From Rathayibacter rhapontici (GTDB lineage Bacteria > Actinomycetota > Actinomycetes > Actinomycetales > Microbacteriaceae), in the NCBI RefSeq assembly GCF_001995175.1, contig NZ_MUKN01000012.1:1-64000 (forward strand): a stretch of DNA of 64,000 nucleotides, written 5' to 3'. This document shows positions 54,203-62,683 of this stretch, piece after piece; position 1 is the stretch's first letter; every line of letters begins with the position of its first letter. Position numbers and translations under genes: made by a program. Below the pieces are notes generated by a model. It had not been told where the DNA came from and did not search any database. It saw only the letters and a program-made list of their open reading frames with translations.

Positions 54203-55188
54203 CGCGGGCTCCTCGCCGTGGGCTCCCAGTCCTCGCGCTGATCCGCTCCGAGCGAGTGGAATCCGGCGAGGGGGAGGGTGTCGCCGCCGGACGCGTAGCC
54301 GTCGTAGCCGACGCGGGCCATGCTCGCCGGGTGGGCGAGCCACTGGCGCACGAGGTCGACGCGGCAGTCCTCGAACCAGGCGGTGAGCTGCTCCGGAGTC
54401 AGGGCGCCGGCGGCAGCGGAGCCGTCGGCCACCGCGGACAGCCGGCCGTCCTGCTCCCCGGGCGTCAGTGCCGCGAACCCGTCGAGGGAGTCCAGGCCCA
54501 GGCCGTAGGCGATCGGGTCGGCGGGCAGCACGGCGTTCCGCCAGCCGTCGCCCTGCCCGTCGGCCAGCTGGGCGTCGACGCGGGCCGCGAGGTCGATCCG
54601 GCCGCCGTCCTGCGGCACGACCCGGTCGGCGATCGCGCGCAGGGTCACTAGCTGGGCCGGAGTGAGGACCTCGGGCGAGTAGTGCGGGTCGTCGGCGAGC
54701 AGCCGCTCGGCCAGCAGGGCCCGCACACGGGTGGAGGTGCGGGCCGACGCGATGGCGCGCGAGGCGTCCACGAGCACGACGGGCCCGGTCCCCGCCCGCT
54801 CGCCCCAGAACGCGCGGATCGCGGCGGCGGCACCCGCCGCGTCCTCGAGCCGGAGGGTCGGGAGCCGTCCGGCCACCACCCCCGCGGAGCCGCCGAGCAG
54901 CACGAGTCCGGCGAGGCCGAAGAGGCCCGAGCGCCCCGCGAGCGTGCGCGAGGCGACGAGAGAGGCGACCGCGCAGCCGCGTCCCTCTCCCGCGATCAGC
55001 CAGCGGGTCGCGCCGTGGAAGGCGACGGCGCGCACGACGTCCTGGACCGCGGAGTCCGGGTCGCCCGCCTCCAGCGGCACGACGTCGAGCAGATCGCGCA
55101 GCTCCGGGGCGAGGCCGCCGGCGACCGGCGAACCCTGCTCCCGCACGACGAAGAGGGTGGCGTGCGCGAGGTCGGCGCTCGACGGCAT
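54199..55188 (-). CDS. fusion of a degenerate hydrolase-like domain and gluconate 2-dehydrogenase subunit 3 domain
   Basis: 329 residues. The C-terminal part (about 170-330) matches the small-subunit family of GMC dehydrogenases: 'PEVLTPAQLVTLRAIADRVV', 'DGFAALTPGEQDGRLSAVAD', 'LTPEQLTAWFEDCRVDLVRQ'. The N-terminal half looks like an alpha/beta-hydrolase relic ('GATRWLIAGEGRGCAVASLV') in which the nucleophile-elbow Ser is replaced (GEGRG). No Tat signal is visible, although this subunit often carries one. It precedes and overlaps its catalytic partner gene. Confidence 0.78.
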   Translation of the reverse strand: MPSSADLAHATLFVVREQGSPVAGGLAPELRDLLDVVPLEAGDPDSAVQDVVRAVAFHGATRWLIAGEGRGCAVASLVASRTLAGRSGLFGLAGLVLLGGSAGVVAGRLPTLRLEDAAGAAAAIRAFWGERAGTGPVVLVDASRAIASARTSTRVRALLAERLLADDPHYSPEVLTPAQLVTLRAIADRVVPQDGGRIDLAARVDAQLADGQGDGWRNAVLPADPIAYGLGLDSLDGFAALTPGEQDGRLSAVADGSAAAGALTPEQLTAWFEDCRVDLVRQWLAHPASMARVGYDGYASGGDTLPLAGFHSLGADQREDWEPTARSPR

Positions 55189-55454
55189 GGGGCTCCAGGT
55201 GAGCGGGCGTGCCGGGGGGCACGGAGGGGGGAGTGGGCCCGCGCGCTCGGAACGGCGCCGGACCCCCATGCGACCACAGCGCCGCCGCCCGTGTTGACCC
55301 TTGCGGCCGGCCGCCACTCGTGCATCGCGCCGGGCCGGACCCGTGTCGCCCGCGGCTCCGCCGGCGATGCCGGAGCCTCAGGGTCGCGCAGGCCGATCGC
55401 GGACCCGAGCGTCGTCCGCACGACCGGCCCGGGCGGCGCGCGGCGCCGCCGGGC

Positions 55455-56177
55455 TCACGCCCGCTCGACGCCGTCCAGGGCCTCCGCCTCGGCGATCCGC
55501 AGGCGCATCTGCCGGTAGCGGTGGAACTGGTAGACGCCGTGCAGCACGGCCAGCAGGAGGGCGGCGGCGATCCCGGCCGCGATCGCGCGCGGCTCGTCCC
55601 CGCCGCCCCCGGCCAGCGCCAGAGCGACTCCCGCGCCGGCGACGATCGAGTTCACGACTCCGATCGCCGAGGACACGGTGAAGAAGATGCCGCGCCAGCT
55701 GCGCCTCCGGCCGATCTCGAGCAGCTCGTTCGGGGCGTGCGGCCCGCGCGGCATCGTGAAGTAGCCGCCGGCGCCCGGCAGCAGAGTGCCGTAGTAGCGG
55801 CGGATGCGCTGGATCGCCGTGAGTGCGGCGATGTCCTCCATCGAGGTCTGGACGAGCCTCTCGTAGGTGAAGAGGCCCAGCAGGACGACGACCGGGATGA
55901 TCACCGCCAGGAACCCGCTCGCGTACGGGGTGGGCGCGAGGAAGCCGAACGCCACGAGCGAGCTCGACAGCATCGTCAGGTAGAGGGAGGCCCTGCTGCT
56001 CGACTCGGTCACGGTGATGCCCCGGGCCGACTCCAGGACGAAGTGCTCGGTGACCAGCGCGGTGAGGAACGCGGCGGGCCGGTCGGGGAGCGAGGCGGCC
56101 GACACGGCCGCCTCGGGTAGTGGATCCGACGGCGGTGGCTCCTCGCCGTCGAGGAGATCGCCGGGCTCGGGGGTCAC
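55455..56177 (-). CDS. hypothetical four-segment membrane protein
   Basis: 240 residues. A 50-residue polar N-terminus is followed by paired membrane segments ('LYLTMLSSSLVAFGFLAPTP', 'GFLAVIIPVVVLLGLFTYER'), a cytoplasmic helical loop ('MEDIAALTAIQRIRRYYGTL') and two more segments ('FFTVSSAIGVVNSIVAGAGV', 'AIAAGIAAALLLAVLHGVYQ'). Family not recognised. The GTG start overlaps the stop of the PucR-like regulator by 4 bases, so the two are co-translated and probably linked in function. The 266 bases upstream of the next gene (55189-55454) hold nothing recognisable. Confidence 0.75.
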   Translation of the reverse strand: MTPEPGDLLDGEEPPPSDPLPEAAVSAASLPDRPAAFLTALVTEHFVLESARGITVTESSSRASLYLTMLSSSLVAFGFLAPTPYASGFLAVIIPVVVLLGLFTYERLVQTSMEDIAALTAIQRIRRYYGTLLPGAGGYFTMPRGPHAPNELLEIGRRRSWRGIFFTVSSAIGVVNSIVAGAGVALALAGGGGDEPRAIAAGIAAALLLAVLHGVYQFHRYRQMRLRIAEAEALDGVERA

Positions 56178-57391
56178 GACGGCCGCCTCCCGCTCGCCCG
56201 GCCGCCCCGGAGCCCGGAGAGCGGAGCGCCGAGACGGGCGGAGGGCAGCGCGCGGGCCGTCACGACGTCTCCTGCCGGGGACGGTGGTCGCGACGCCCGC
56301 CGCTCCTCGTGGCCGCCCCGGAACCGCATCAGCTTCAGGCACAGGTGCAGTGCACTGCGGGCGAGGCCGTCGTCGAGCGCGGCCCGGACGGTCGGCGGCA
56401 GGTTGTCCAGCCGGTAGTAGAGCGTGGTGCGGTGGATGTGCAGGATCGCGCACGCCTCGCGCGCGCTGCCGCGCACGTCGAGGTAGGCCTCGACGGTCCG
56501 CCGCTGGACGTCGTCGCTGTTCTCGAGCAGGGTCGCCGCCGCGGGCGACAGCAGCGCGAGCTGGGAGCTGTCGGCGGCGACGGAGGACAGGAGCACCCAG
56601 GCTCCCAGGTCGGCGATGTCCCCGCGGTCGCGGCCGTCGGGCAGCGCGCTGACGATGCTCGCGGCGAGCGAGGCGTGGTCGGCGGTCGGGCGGAGATCGT
56701 CGTCCTCCCTCCGGTGGCGCGCCGACCCGATGGCGAGGACCCGCGCGCCCTGGCGGTGCGCCTCGGCGCGGACCAGGGCGTCCGTCTCGTCCGCCTGGTC
56801 CGATCCCGGCTCCTCCGTGCCGACCAGCAGCAACATCCGCCGCTCGTCGCCCAGGAGCACCAGGCCGGAGTCGTCGAGGCGGCGGGCCACGGACGCCCTC
56901 CGCGGTGCTCCGCCCGCACCGTCGAGCAGCACTGCGCGGACGACGGTGCCCTGGTCGCGTCGCAGCCAGTGGTGCTCGACGGCCTCGGCGAACGACGCCC
57001 GGCGCCGGCCCACGTCGGCCGACAGCAGATCCGCGAGGAGCTCGGCGCGCCGGACGCCCGTGGAGTCCGGGGCCGAGGGGCTCAGGATGCGGCGGACCGT
57101 GTCGACCGCCGCGCTGATGAGCGAGTAGTGCTCGGGGGTCAGCGGCGGCAGCCGGTCGTGCCCGACGCGGAGGACCGCGAGCCGGCCGCGGGGGTCGCTG
57201 ACCGGGAACACGCGGCACTGGCGGGCGTCCGGAGTGCAGAGGCGGAGGGACTCCTCCGGGAAGTGCGACGGCGAGCCCCGACCGATCGGGCGTCCGGCGC
57301 TCGAGGCGAGGAGGCGGGCGCGGGGGTCCTCGATCGCGATCGGCCGCCCGAGTGCCCCGGCGAGCTCGTCGACCACGTCCTGCAGGGTCAT
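56174..57391 (-). CDS. PucR/CdaR-type transcriptional regulator
   Basis: 405 residues. The N-terminal region ('LQDVVDELAGALGRPIAIED') resembles a sensor domain, the middle is a GGDEF-like degenerate module, and the C-terminus holds the PucR helix-turn-helix with 'TLLENSDDVQRRTVEAYLDV' and 'HRTTLYYRLDNL' (about 320-355). After the HTH there is a disordered Arg/Pro tail of about 45 residues. Ligand and targets unknown; the overlapping membrane protein gene is one likely target. Confidence 0.85.
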   Translation of the reverse strand: MTLQDVVDELAGALGRPIAIEDPRARLLASSAGRPIGRGSPSHFPEESLRLCTPDARQCRVFPVSDPRGRLAVLRVGHDRLPPLTPEHYSLISAAVDTVRRILSPSAPDSTGVRRAELLADLLSADVGRRRASFAEAVEHHWLRRDQGTVVRAVLLDGAGGAPRRASVARRLDDSGLVLLGDERRMLLLVGTEEPGSDQADETDALVRAEAHRQGARVLAIGSARHRREDDDLRPTADHASLAASIVSALPDGRDRGDIADLGAWVLLSSVAADSSQLALLSPAAATLLENSDDVQRRTVEAYLDVRGSAREACAILHIHRTTLYYRLDNLPPTVRAALDDGLARSALHLCLKLMRFRGGHEERRASRPPSPAGDVVTARALPSARLGAPLSGLRGGRASGRRPS

Positions 57392-57573
57392 CGGCGGTGG
57401 TCAGGAGGAGGGGTCATGCGGCGATCCTCGTGGACCGTCCCCTCCACTAGCGTGACCCTCGCAGGGCTCCCTTCGCTGCCGTGCGCCGCGATGCCCCGCT
57501 CCCGTGCCGCTCGTCCTCCGGGCGGGCGGATCCGGCGCGATCCGGCCGAGGAGAGCGGGACGCGCAGCCTCGC

Positions 57574-58068
57574 TCAGGCGTCGAGCGCCCACTTCGGCCG
57601 GACCCAGTGGCAGGTGTAGCCGCCGGGGTGCTTGCGCAGGTAGTCCTGGTGCTCCTCCTCGGCGTCCCAGAACTCGCCCGCCGGCTCGACCTCGGTCACG
57701 ACCGGGCCGGGCCAGCGTCCGGACGCGTCGATCTCGGCGATCGTCTCGCGGGCGACGCGCTCCTGCTCGGGGGAGAGGACGAGGACGACGGAGCGGTACG
57801 CGGTGCCGATGTCGTTGCCCTGACGGTTCTTCGTCGTGGGGTCGTGCACCTGGAAGAAGAACTCGAGCAGGTCGCGGTACGACAGCTGCTCGGGATCGAA
57901 GTCGATCTCGACCGCCTCCGCGTGGTCGCCGTGGTGGCGGTAGGTCGCGTTCGGCGTGCTGCCTCCGGCGTAGCCGGCCCGGGTGCCGAACACCCCGGGC
58001 ATGTCGCGGAGGAGCTCCTGGAGCCCCCAGAAGCATCCGCCGGCGAGGATCGCGCGCTCCTCGGCCAT
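57574..58068 (-). CDS. msrA: peptide-methionine (S)-S-oxide reductase MsrA
   Basis: 164 residues. Reduces methionine-S-sulfoxide in proteins and free methionine. Catalytic 'GGCFWG' with Cys12, 'GYAGG', '[20 protein letters not shown]', '[20 protein letters not shown]'-type core and 'YRSVVLV'. The family signature is complete. No resolving Cys pair is seen beyond C-terminal 'YTCHW'. Stand-alone gene. Confidence 0.95.
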   Translation of the reverse strand: MAEERAILAGGCFWGLQELLRDMPGVFGTRAGYAGGSTPNATYRHHGDHAEAVEIDFDPEQLSYRDLLEFFFQVHDPTTKNRQGNDIGTAYRSVVLVLSPEQERVARETIAEIDASGRWPGPVVTEVEPAGEFWDAEEEHQDYLRKHPGGYTCHWVRPKWALDA

Positions 58069-58243
58069 CAGGCGCCGACCGTCGAGTGGGGCGCGGAAGG
58101 CGCGGAATGCCGGGACGTCGGGGAGAGCAGTGGATCGGTCATGGGATCAGTCCACCACGGACGAGGCGGGCCCGGTGCGTGCCGCAGGACTCTCCGAGCA
58201 GCGCCACCCTGACCCTCCGACGGCCACGCTCGGGCGAGGGCCG

Positions 58244-58801
58244 GTGGTTACCGTGAGGGTCGTGGACGACGGACCGGATGTGCCGCGGGAACGGGACCGA
58301 CCGCGGGCGGCCCTGTGGGTCCGGACCCCCGCCGTGCTGCTCGACCGGCACCTCCGGGTGCTGTGCGCGACTCCTCTCGCGCGGGCGCTCTCCCCCCACT
58401 TCCTCGAGGGGGCCGACCTCGCCCGCTCCACCTTCCTCGAGGCGCGCCACCTGCAGGACCTGCCCTGCTGGCGGGAGGCGGCGGAGCAGGTGACGGCGCT
58501 GCTGAGCGCCTCGCTCGATCGGCACGAGGGTGATCGGGAGTTCCGGAGCATCGTGGGCGAGCTCTCCGTGAGCAGCCCCGCCTTCGCCGCGGCCTGGGCC
58601 GCTGAGACTCCAGTGAGGGGGAGCGGATCCGTCCGCTTCCTGGACACCGCCGTCGGCACCGTCCCGCTGGACTACCGCCTGGTGCGTCCCCCGCAGGACG
58701 GCGAGCACACGCTGCTCCTGTTCGAGCCCGCCGACGACGCGGCCCGGCGCGCGCTCGAGCGTCTCGCCGTCACGGTCCGGGAACCGCCGCGTTCTGCGTG
58801 A
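58244..58801 (+). CDS. stand-alone MmyB-like ligand-binding domain protein without HTH
   Basis: 185 residues. The whole protein matches only the C-terminal ligand-binding (PAS-like) domain of MmyB-type XRE regulators: 'AVLLDRHLRVLCATPLARAL', 'FREFRSIVGELSVSSPAFAA'-type helix seen as 'DREFRSIVGELSVSSPAFAA', and 'GTVPLDYRLVRPPQDGEHTL'. There is no DNA-binding domain, and only 175 bases separate it from msrA, too short to hide one. GTG start at 58244 chosen for the GCGAGGG upstream; 58253 and 58262 are alternatives. Its last 32 bases overlap, tail to tail, a complete XRE-MmyB gene. Confidence 0.8.
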   Translation: MVTVRVVDDGPDVPRERDRPRAALWVRTPAVLLDRHLRVLCATPLARALSPHFLEGADLARSTFLEARHLQDLPCWREAAEQVTALLSASLDRHEGDREFRSIVGELSVSSPAFAAAWAAETPVRGSGSVRFLDTAVGTVPLDYRLVRPPQDGEHTLLLFEPADDAARRALERLAVTVREPPRSA

Positions 58802-59651
58802 CGTGCGCCTCCGACCGTCGAGCAGCGGGCCGGAGCGACGCGAAGTGGTCGACCGCCGCGGCGGCGGGTGACCCCGGCCGGGCGAGGTACGTCACGACGA
58901 AGCGGCCCGGTGCCACCGCCGATTCGAACGTCTGCATGTCGAAATCGAGCCAGCCGAACGGGACGACGTCGATCCGCAGCGCCCTCTGCGTGATCGGCCG
59001 GACCTCGTACTCGGCCCAGACCGACCGGAAGAGGCGGTACCGGACGGAGCACTCGCCCACGATCTCCCGCAGGCGCGCGTCGTCGGGATCGCTGTAGAAC
59101 CGCAGGGCCGCGATCAGCTCGCGGAAGATGCTGTCCCACACCTCGAGCTGGTCCGCCGGGATGCCGTCCTCGCGAGCACTCGCGTACCCCTCCGCGACCG
59201 AGAGGAGCAGGTTGGCCCCCGGCACCCCCTTCTCCGGGGCGATGCACCGCAGGAGGTCGTTCGTCGCCAGGACGTCGAGGTTCCGGTCGAACGCGAACGC
59301 CGGGGTCATCGGCCAGTGCTCGAGCAGCGCCTCCATGGACGGATGAGGGCGCGAGGAGGCGCCCAGCGGAGGGAGCGGCCTGGCGACCCGGAACAGGTAG
59401 GCGCGCTCGAACTCGTCGAGGTCGAGCGCCTGGGCGAGAGCGCTCAGCACCTGGTCGGAGGGCGTGATGTCGTGCCCCTGCTCGACGCGGAGGTAGTAGT
59501 CGCGGCTGATCCTGGCGCGATCGGCGACCTCCTCCCGACGCAGACCAGGGACCCTCCGCCGGGTTCCGGCGGTCGTCAGCCCGATCCGCTCCGGTCGCAG
59601 CGCCGCCCGCCTGGCGCGGAGGAAGTCGGCGAGGGGAGTGCGGCTGCTCAT
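58770..59651 (-). CDS. XRE-family regulator with MmyB-like ligand domain
   Basis: 293 residues. Helix-turn-helix at about 5-90 ('RVPGLRREEVADRARISRDY', 'YLRVEQGHDITPSDQVLSAL'), MmyB domain from about 110 ('PAFAFDRNLDVLATNDLLRC', 'LREIVGECSVRYRLFRSVWA', 'FVVTYLARPGSPAAAAVDHF'). This architecture often controls neighbouring oxidoreductase or transporter genes. Here it is convergent with the HTH-less MmyB gene and followed upstream by an MFS exporter. Confidence 0.92.
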   Translation of the reverse strand: MSSRTPLADFLRARRAALRPERIGLTTAGTRRRVPGLRREEVADRARISRDYYLRVEQGHDITPSDQVLSALAQALDLDEFERAYLFRVARPLPPLGASSRPHPSMEALLEHWPMTPAFAFDRNLDVLATNDLLRCIAPEKGVPGANLLLSVAEGYASAREDGIPADQLEVWDSIFRELIAALRFYSDPDDARLREIVGECSVRYRLFRSVWAEYEVRPITQRALRIDVVPFGWLDFDMQTFESAVAPGRFVVTYLARPGSPAAAAVDHFASLRPAARRSEAHVTQNAAVPGP

Positions 59652-59872
59652 CGTCTGACTCCGTCGGAGGATCCGCCGGATCGAGCGGCGGTCGGCTGGG
59701 GGCGATCCGATCCGCCTGCTCCGCGATCGCGCTCCGGGCTCGAGCATCGACCTGCGAGAGGTCGGCCTCGGGTCGGCTCCAGTATGGCTCCCTCCGGCCC
59801 GATCGTGAGAGCGCTCCCGCCCTGTCAGCGCTCGAGGATCGACGGCGACGGACATGCGCCCGGCCTCCGGCG

Positions 59873-61504
59873 TCACTCCGCTGCGCTGACACCGCCGGCC
59901 CGACTCGGGGAGGTCGTGCTGGGGAAGTAGTGCCGTTCGAGCGGCTCGCCCTGCACGTGGGTCAGCGCGGCAGCGCGGATCTCTCGGTCGCGGCCGGTGA
60001 GGCGCTGGGTCTCCTGCCGCCGGAACTCGCCCCAGGACGGCACCAGGAACGTCTCCAGCTGCAGGCCGGCCTCCTCGCCGCTGCGGTAGAGGGCCCACCT
60101 CGAGGCGCCGGTGCGTCGACGAGAGCTCTCGACGCGCCGCATCGCGGTGCGGAACGCGGCGAGGGAGTCGGTGTCGACCCGGTAGGAGACGGTCACCAGC
60201 ACAGGCCCGTCCGCGGGCTCCGGCTCGGACACCAGGGTGGGTGTGGGCCACGACATCGAGATGCTGCGATCGATCCTCCCCGTCCCCGGCAGGAGGGGGA
60301 GCATCCGCACGCTGACCGCCACCACGAGCAGCAGTCCGGCCGACGCCGTGTAGGCGATCGAGGTGCCCAGCGCCTGCGCGGCCAGACCCCAGCCGATCGA
60401 GCCGACGGCCATCGCCCCCATGAAGACGAAGAGGTAGACCGAGGCGCCGCGGGACCGCACCCACTGGGGCAGGGTGAGCTGGAGGGCCGCGTTCAGCACG
60501 GTGAGGGTGCCGATCCAGGCCAGCCCTGCGAGCACGAGCAGGAGCAGCGTCGGCGCGAACGGGAGGAGCGCCGCGGCGAGGGTGCCCGCCGCGAAGAGCA
60601 CGGCGCTCGTCGTGATGACGACGTTGTCCGAGAATCGGCGCCGAGCCGACGGCAGGGCGAAGACGCCGATCACGGCACCGGCGCCGAGCGCAGCGAGGAG
60701 GAGGCCGTACCCGCTCGAGTCGAGCTGGAGCCGCGTCGCGGTGAGGGGCAGGAGTGCCCAGAGGGCGCTCGCAGGCAGGGCGAAGAGCGCGGACCGGAGC
60801 AGGATGCGGCGGACGAGGTGCGCCGAGGCGACGTACCGGATCCCCGCCGCCAGCGCCGCGCCGAACCGCTCGCGGTCGTCCAGGCCGGTCTGTGCGGGCC
60901 GCTTCCACCAGAGCAGCGCGATCACGGCGAGGACGAAGCTCAGCGCGTTGATGCCGAAGACGACGGGGGCCCCGAACGCCGACAGGACGACTCCGGCCAG
61001 TGCGGGGCCGACCGCTCGAGCACCGTTGACCGTCACCCCGCCGAGAGCGGACGACGCGGCGATCATCTCGCGGGGCACGAGCTCCGGCTGGATCGCCTGC
61101 CAGGCGGGAGACGTCAGGGTGGAGGTGATGCCGAGCAGGAAGGTGAACGCGAGGATCGTCCACGGCGACAGAGCGCCGACGGCCGCCACGACGGTCAGGG
61201 CTGCGGCCAGCAGCGCGCTGGCCGACGTCCCCCAGATCAGCAGCCGTCGCCGGTCGAGGGAGTCGGCCAGGACGCCCGCCGGCAGGGCGACCAGGAGCGA
61301 GGGCGCCAGGCTCGCCGTCTGCACGAGGGCGATGACGACCGCGCCCGCCGCGGCCTCGACCAGGTACCACTGGGCTCCGACGGTCTGCATCCACGTGCCG
61401 ATGTTGCTGCCCAGCTGGGCGAGCCACAGCACCCGGAACGCGGTGATCGCCAGGGGCGCCCAGGCCGACGGCCGAGCCGGAGGAGGTGAGGCGGGGGAAG
61501 GCAT
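59873..61504 (-). CDS. MFS exporter (MFS_3 / transmembrane secretion effector family)
   Basis: 543 residues. Twelve membrane segments ('AITAFRVLWLAQLGSNIGTW', 'LVALPAGVLADSLDRRRLLI', 'FGINALSFVLAVIALLWW'), then a soluble C-terminal domain of about 110 residues ('VLVTVSYRVDTDSLAAFRTA', 'SRWALYRSGEEAGLQLETFL'), which is the normal extent of this family (PF05977). Members export siderophores, macrolides or other small molecules. Substrate unknown. Confidence 0.9.
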   Translation of the reverse strand: MPSPASPPPARPSAWAPLAITAFRVLWLAQLGSNIGTWMQTVGAQWYLVEAAAGAVVIALVQTASLAPSLLVALPAGVLADSLDRRRLLIWGTSASALLAAALTVVAAVGALSPWTILAFTFLLGITSTLTSPAWQAIQPELVPREMIAASSALGGVTVNGARAVGPALAGVVLSAFGAPVVFGINALSFVLAVIALLWWKRPAQTGLDDRERFGAALAAGIRYVASAHLVRRILLRSALFALPASALWALLPLTATRLQLDSSGYGLLLAALGAGAVIGVFALPSARRRFSDNVVITTSAVLFAAGTLAAALLPFAPTLLLLVLAGLAWIGTLTVLNAALQLTLPQWVRSRGASVYLFVFMGAMAVGSIGWGLAAQALGTSIAYTASAGLLLVVAVSVRMLPLLPGTGRIDRSISMSWPTPTLVSEPEPADGPVLVTVSYRVDTDSLAAFRTAMRRVESSRRRTGASRWALYRSGEEAGLQLETFLVPSWGEFRRQETQRLTGRDREIRAAALTHVQGEPLERHYFPSTTSPSRAGGVSAAE

Positions 61505-61610
61505 GCTCGGACCCTACGAAGCCCCACCGGTCCGCGCACCGCCGAGCTCGGAGGACTCGACAGATGACGGAACCGGGCTCCTCCGCCGTCCAGCCTCGTC
61601 AGCACGACGA

Positions 61611-61647
61611 GCGCAGGTGCCCCCGGAGTGTCCGGGGGCACCTGCGC
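61611..61647. terminator. perfect 17-bp hairpin terminator
   Basis: A 17-base left arm (61611-61627, GCGCAGGTGCCCCCGGA) and fully complementary right arm (61631-61647) enclose a 3-base loop GTG. It lies 26 bases after the stop of the haloperoxidase-like gene (-) and 107 bases before the MFS start, so it ends the hydrolase transcript. No T-tract, as usual in high-GC actinobacteria. Confidence 0.85.
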
Positions 61648-61672
61648 AGCACGGGTGCCGGTGCCGCTCCCG

Positions 61673-62509
61673 CTACTCCCGGATGAACGCCAGCAGATCG
61701 GGGTTGATGACGTCGGCGTGGACCGTCAGCATGCCGTGCGGGTAGCCCTCGTAGATCTTCAGCGTGGAGTTCTGCAGCAGCTCGTGCTGCTTCAGTGCGG
61801 CGTCCTCGTAGGGCACGACCTGGTCGTCGTCGCCCTGCATCACGAGGACCGGCACGGTGATGGCCTTCAGGTCCTCGGTCTGGTCGGTCTCGGAGAACGC
61901 CGCGATGCCCTCGTAGTGCGCGAGTGCGCTGCCCGTCATGCCCTGACGCCACCAGTTGGCGATCACCGGCTCCGAGACGGTCGCGCCGGGTCGGTTGAAG
62001 CCGTAGAACGGGCCGGAGGCGACGGCCTGGAAGAACTCGGCCCGGTTGGCCGCCAGGGCCTCGCGGAAGCCGTCGAAGACCGAGATCGGCGTCCCTTCCG
62101 GGTTGGCCTCCGTCTGCACCATGAGCGGGGGCACCGCCGACACGAGGACCGCCTTCGCCACGCGGCCCTGCGGCTCGCCGTACTTCGCGACGTAGCGGGC
62201 GACCTGGCCGCCGCCGGTCGAGTGGCCGATGTGGACCGCGTTCCGCAGGTCGAGGTGCTCGACGACCGCGTTCACGTCGCTCGCGTAGTGGTCCATGTCG
62301 TGGCCCGTGCCGACCTGGGTCGAGCGCCCGTGCCCGCGGCGGTCGCTCGCGACGACGCGGTAGCCGTGCGCGTGGAAGAACAGCATCTGCGCGTCCCAGT
62401 CGTCCGAGGACAGCGGCCAGCCGTGGTGGAACACGATCGGCTGCGCGTCCGCGGGCCCCCAGTCCTTGTAGTAGATCTCCACGCCATCGTCCGTGGTCGT
62501 GAACGGCAT
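61673..62509 (-). CDS. alpha/beta hydrolase, non-haem haloperoxidase type
   Basis: 278 residues. Nucleophile Ser in 'HIGHSTGGGQVARY' (about 96), Asp in 'VMQGDDDQVVPYEDAA' (about 226), His in 'YEGYPHGMLTVH' (about 255), oxyanion 'FHHGWPLSSDDWDAQ'. The block 'ASDRRGHGRSTQVGTGHDMD' is typical of cofactor-free chloroperoxidases, whose natural role is usually ester hydrolysis or perhydrolysis. ATG after GGAGGT. Cytoplasmic, no signal peptide. Confidence 0.93.
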   Translation of the reverse strand: MPFTTTDDGVEIYYKDWGPADAQPIVFHHGWPLSSDDWDAQMLFFHAHGYRVVASDRRGHGRSTQVGTGHDMDHYASDVNAVVEHLDLRNAVHIGHSTGGGQVARYVAKYGEPQGRVAKAVLVSAVPPLMVQTEANPEGTPISVFDGFREALAANRAEFFQAVASGPFYGFNRPGATVSEPVIANWWRQGMTGSALAHYEGIAAFSETDQTEDLKAITVPVLVMQGDDDQVVPYEDAALKQHELLQNSTLKIYEGYPHGMLTVHADVINPDLLAFIRE

Positions 62510-62683
62510 GATTCAACCTCCGTGGTCAGGTCGACGCCGAGCCCGGCCCGGGTCGAGTGCAGGGTCATCCCTCTCCCAGGGGTGGGAGCGGTTCCACGCT
62601 AACGGCGGGCCTCGGCGGGGCCGGCGGTGCGGATCGATGTTCCTACTTTTGTCCAGACCGCTCCTCGCGGCCGTCCACCGGGT

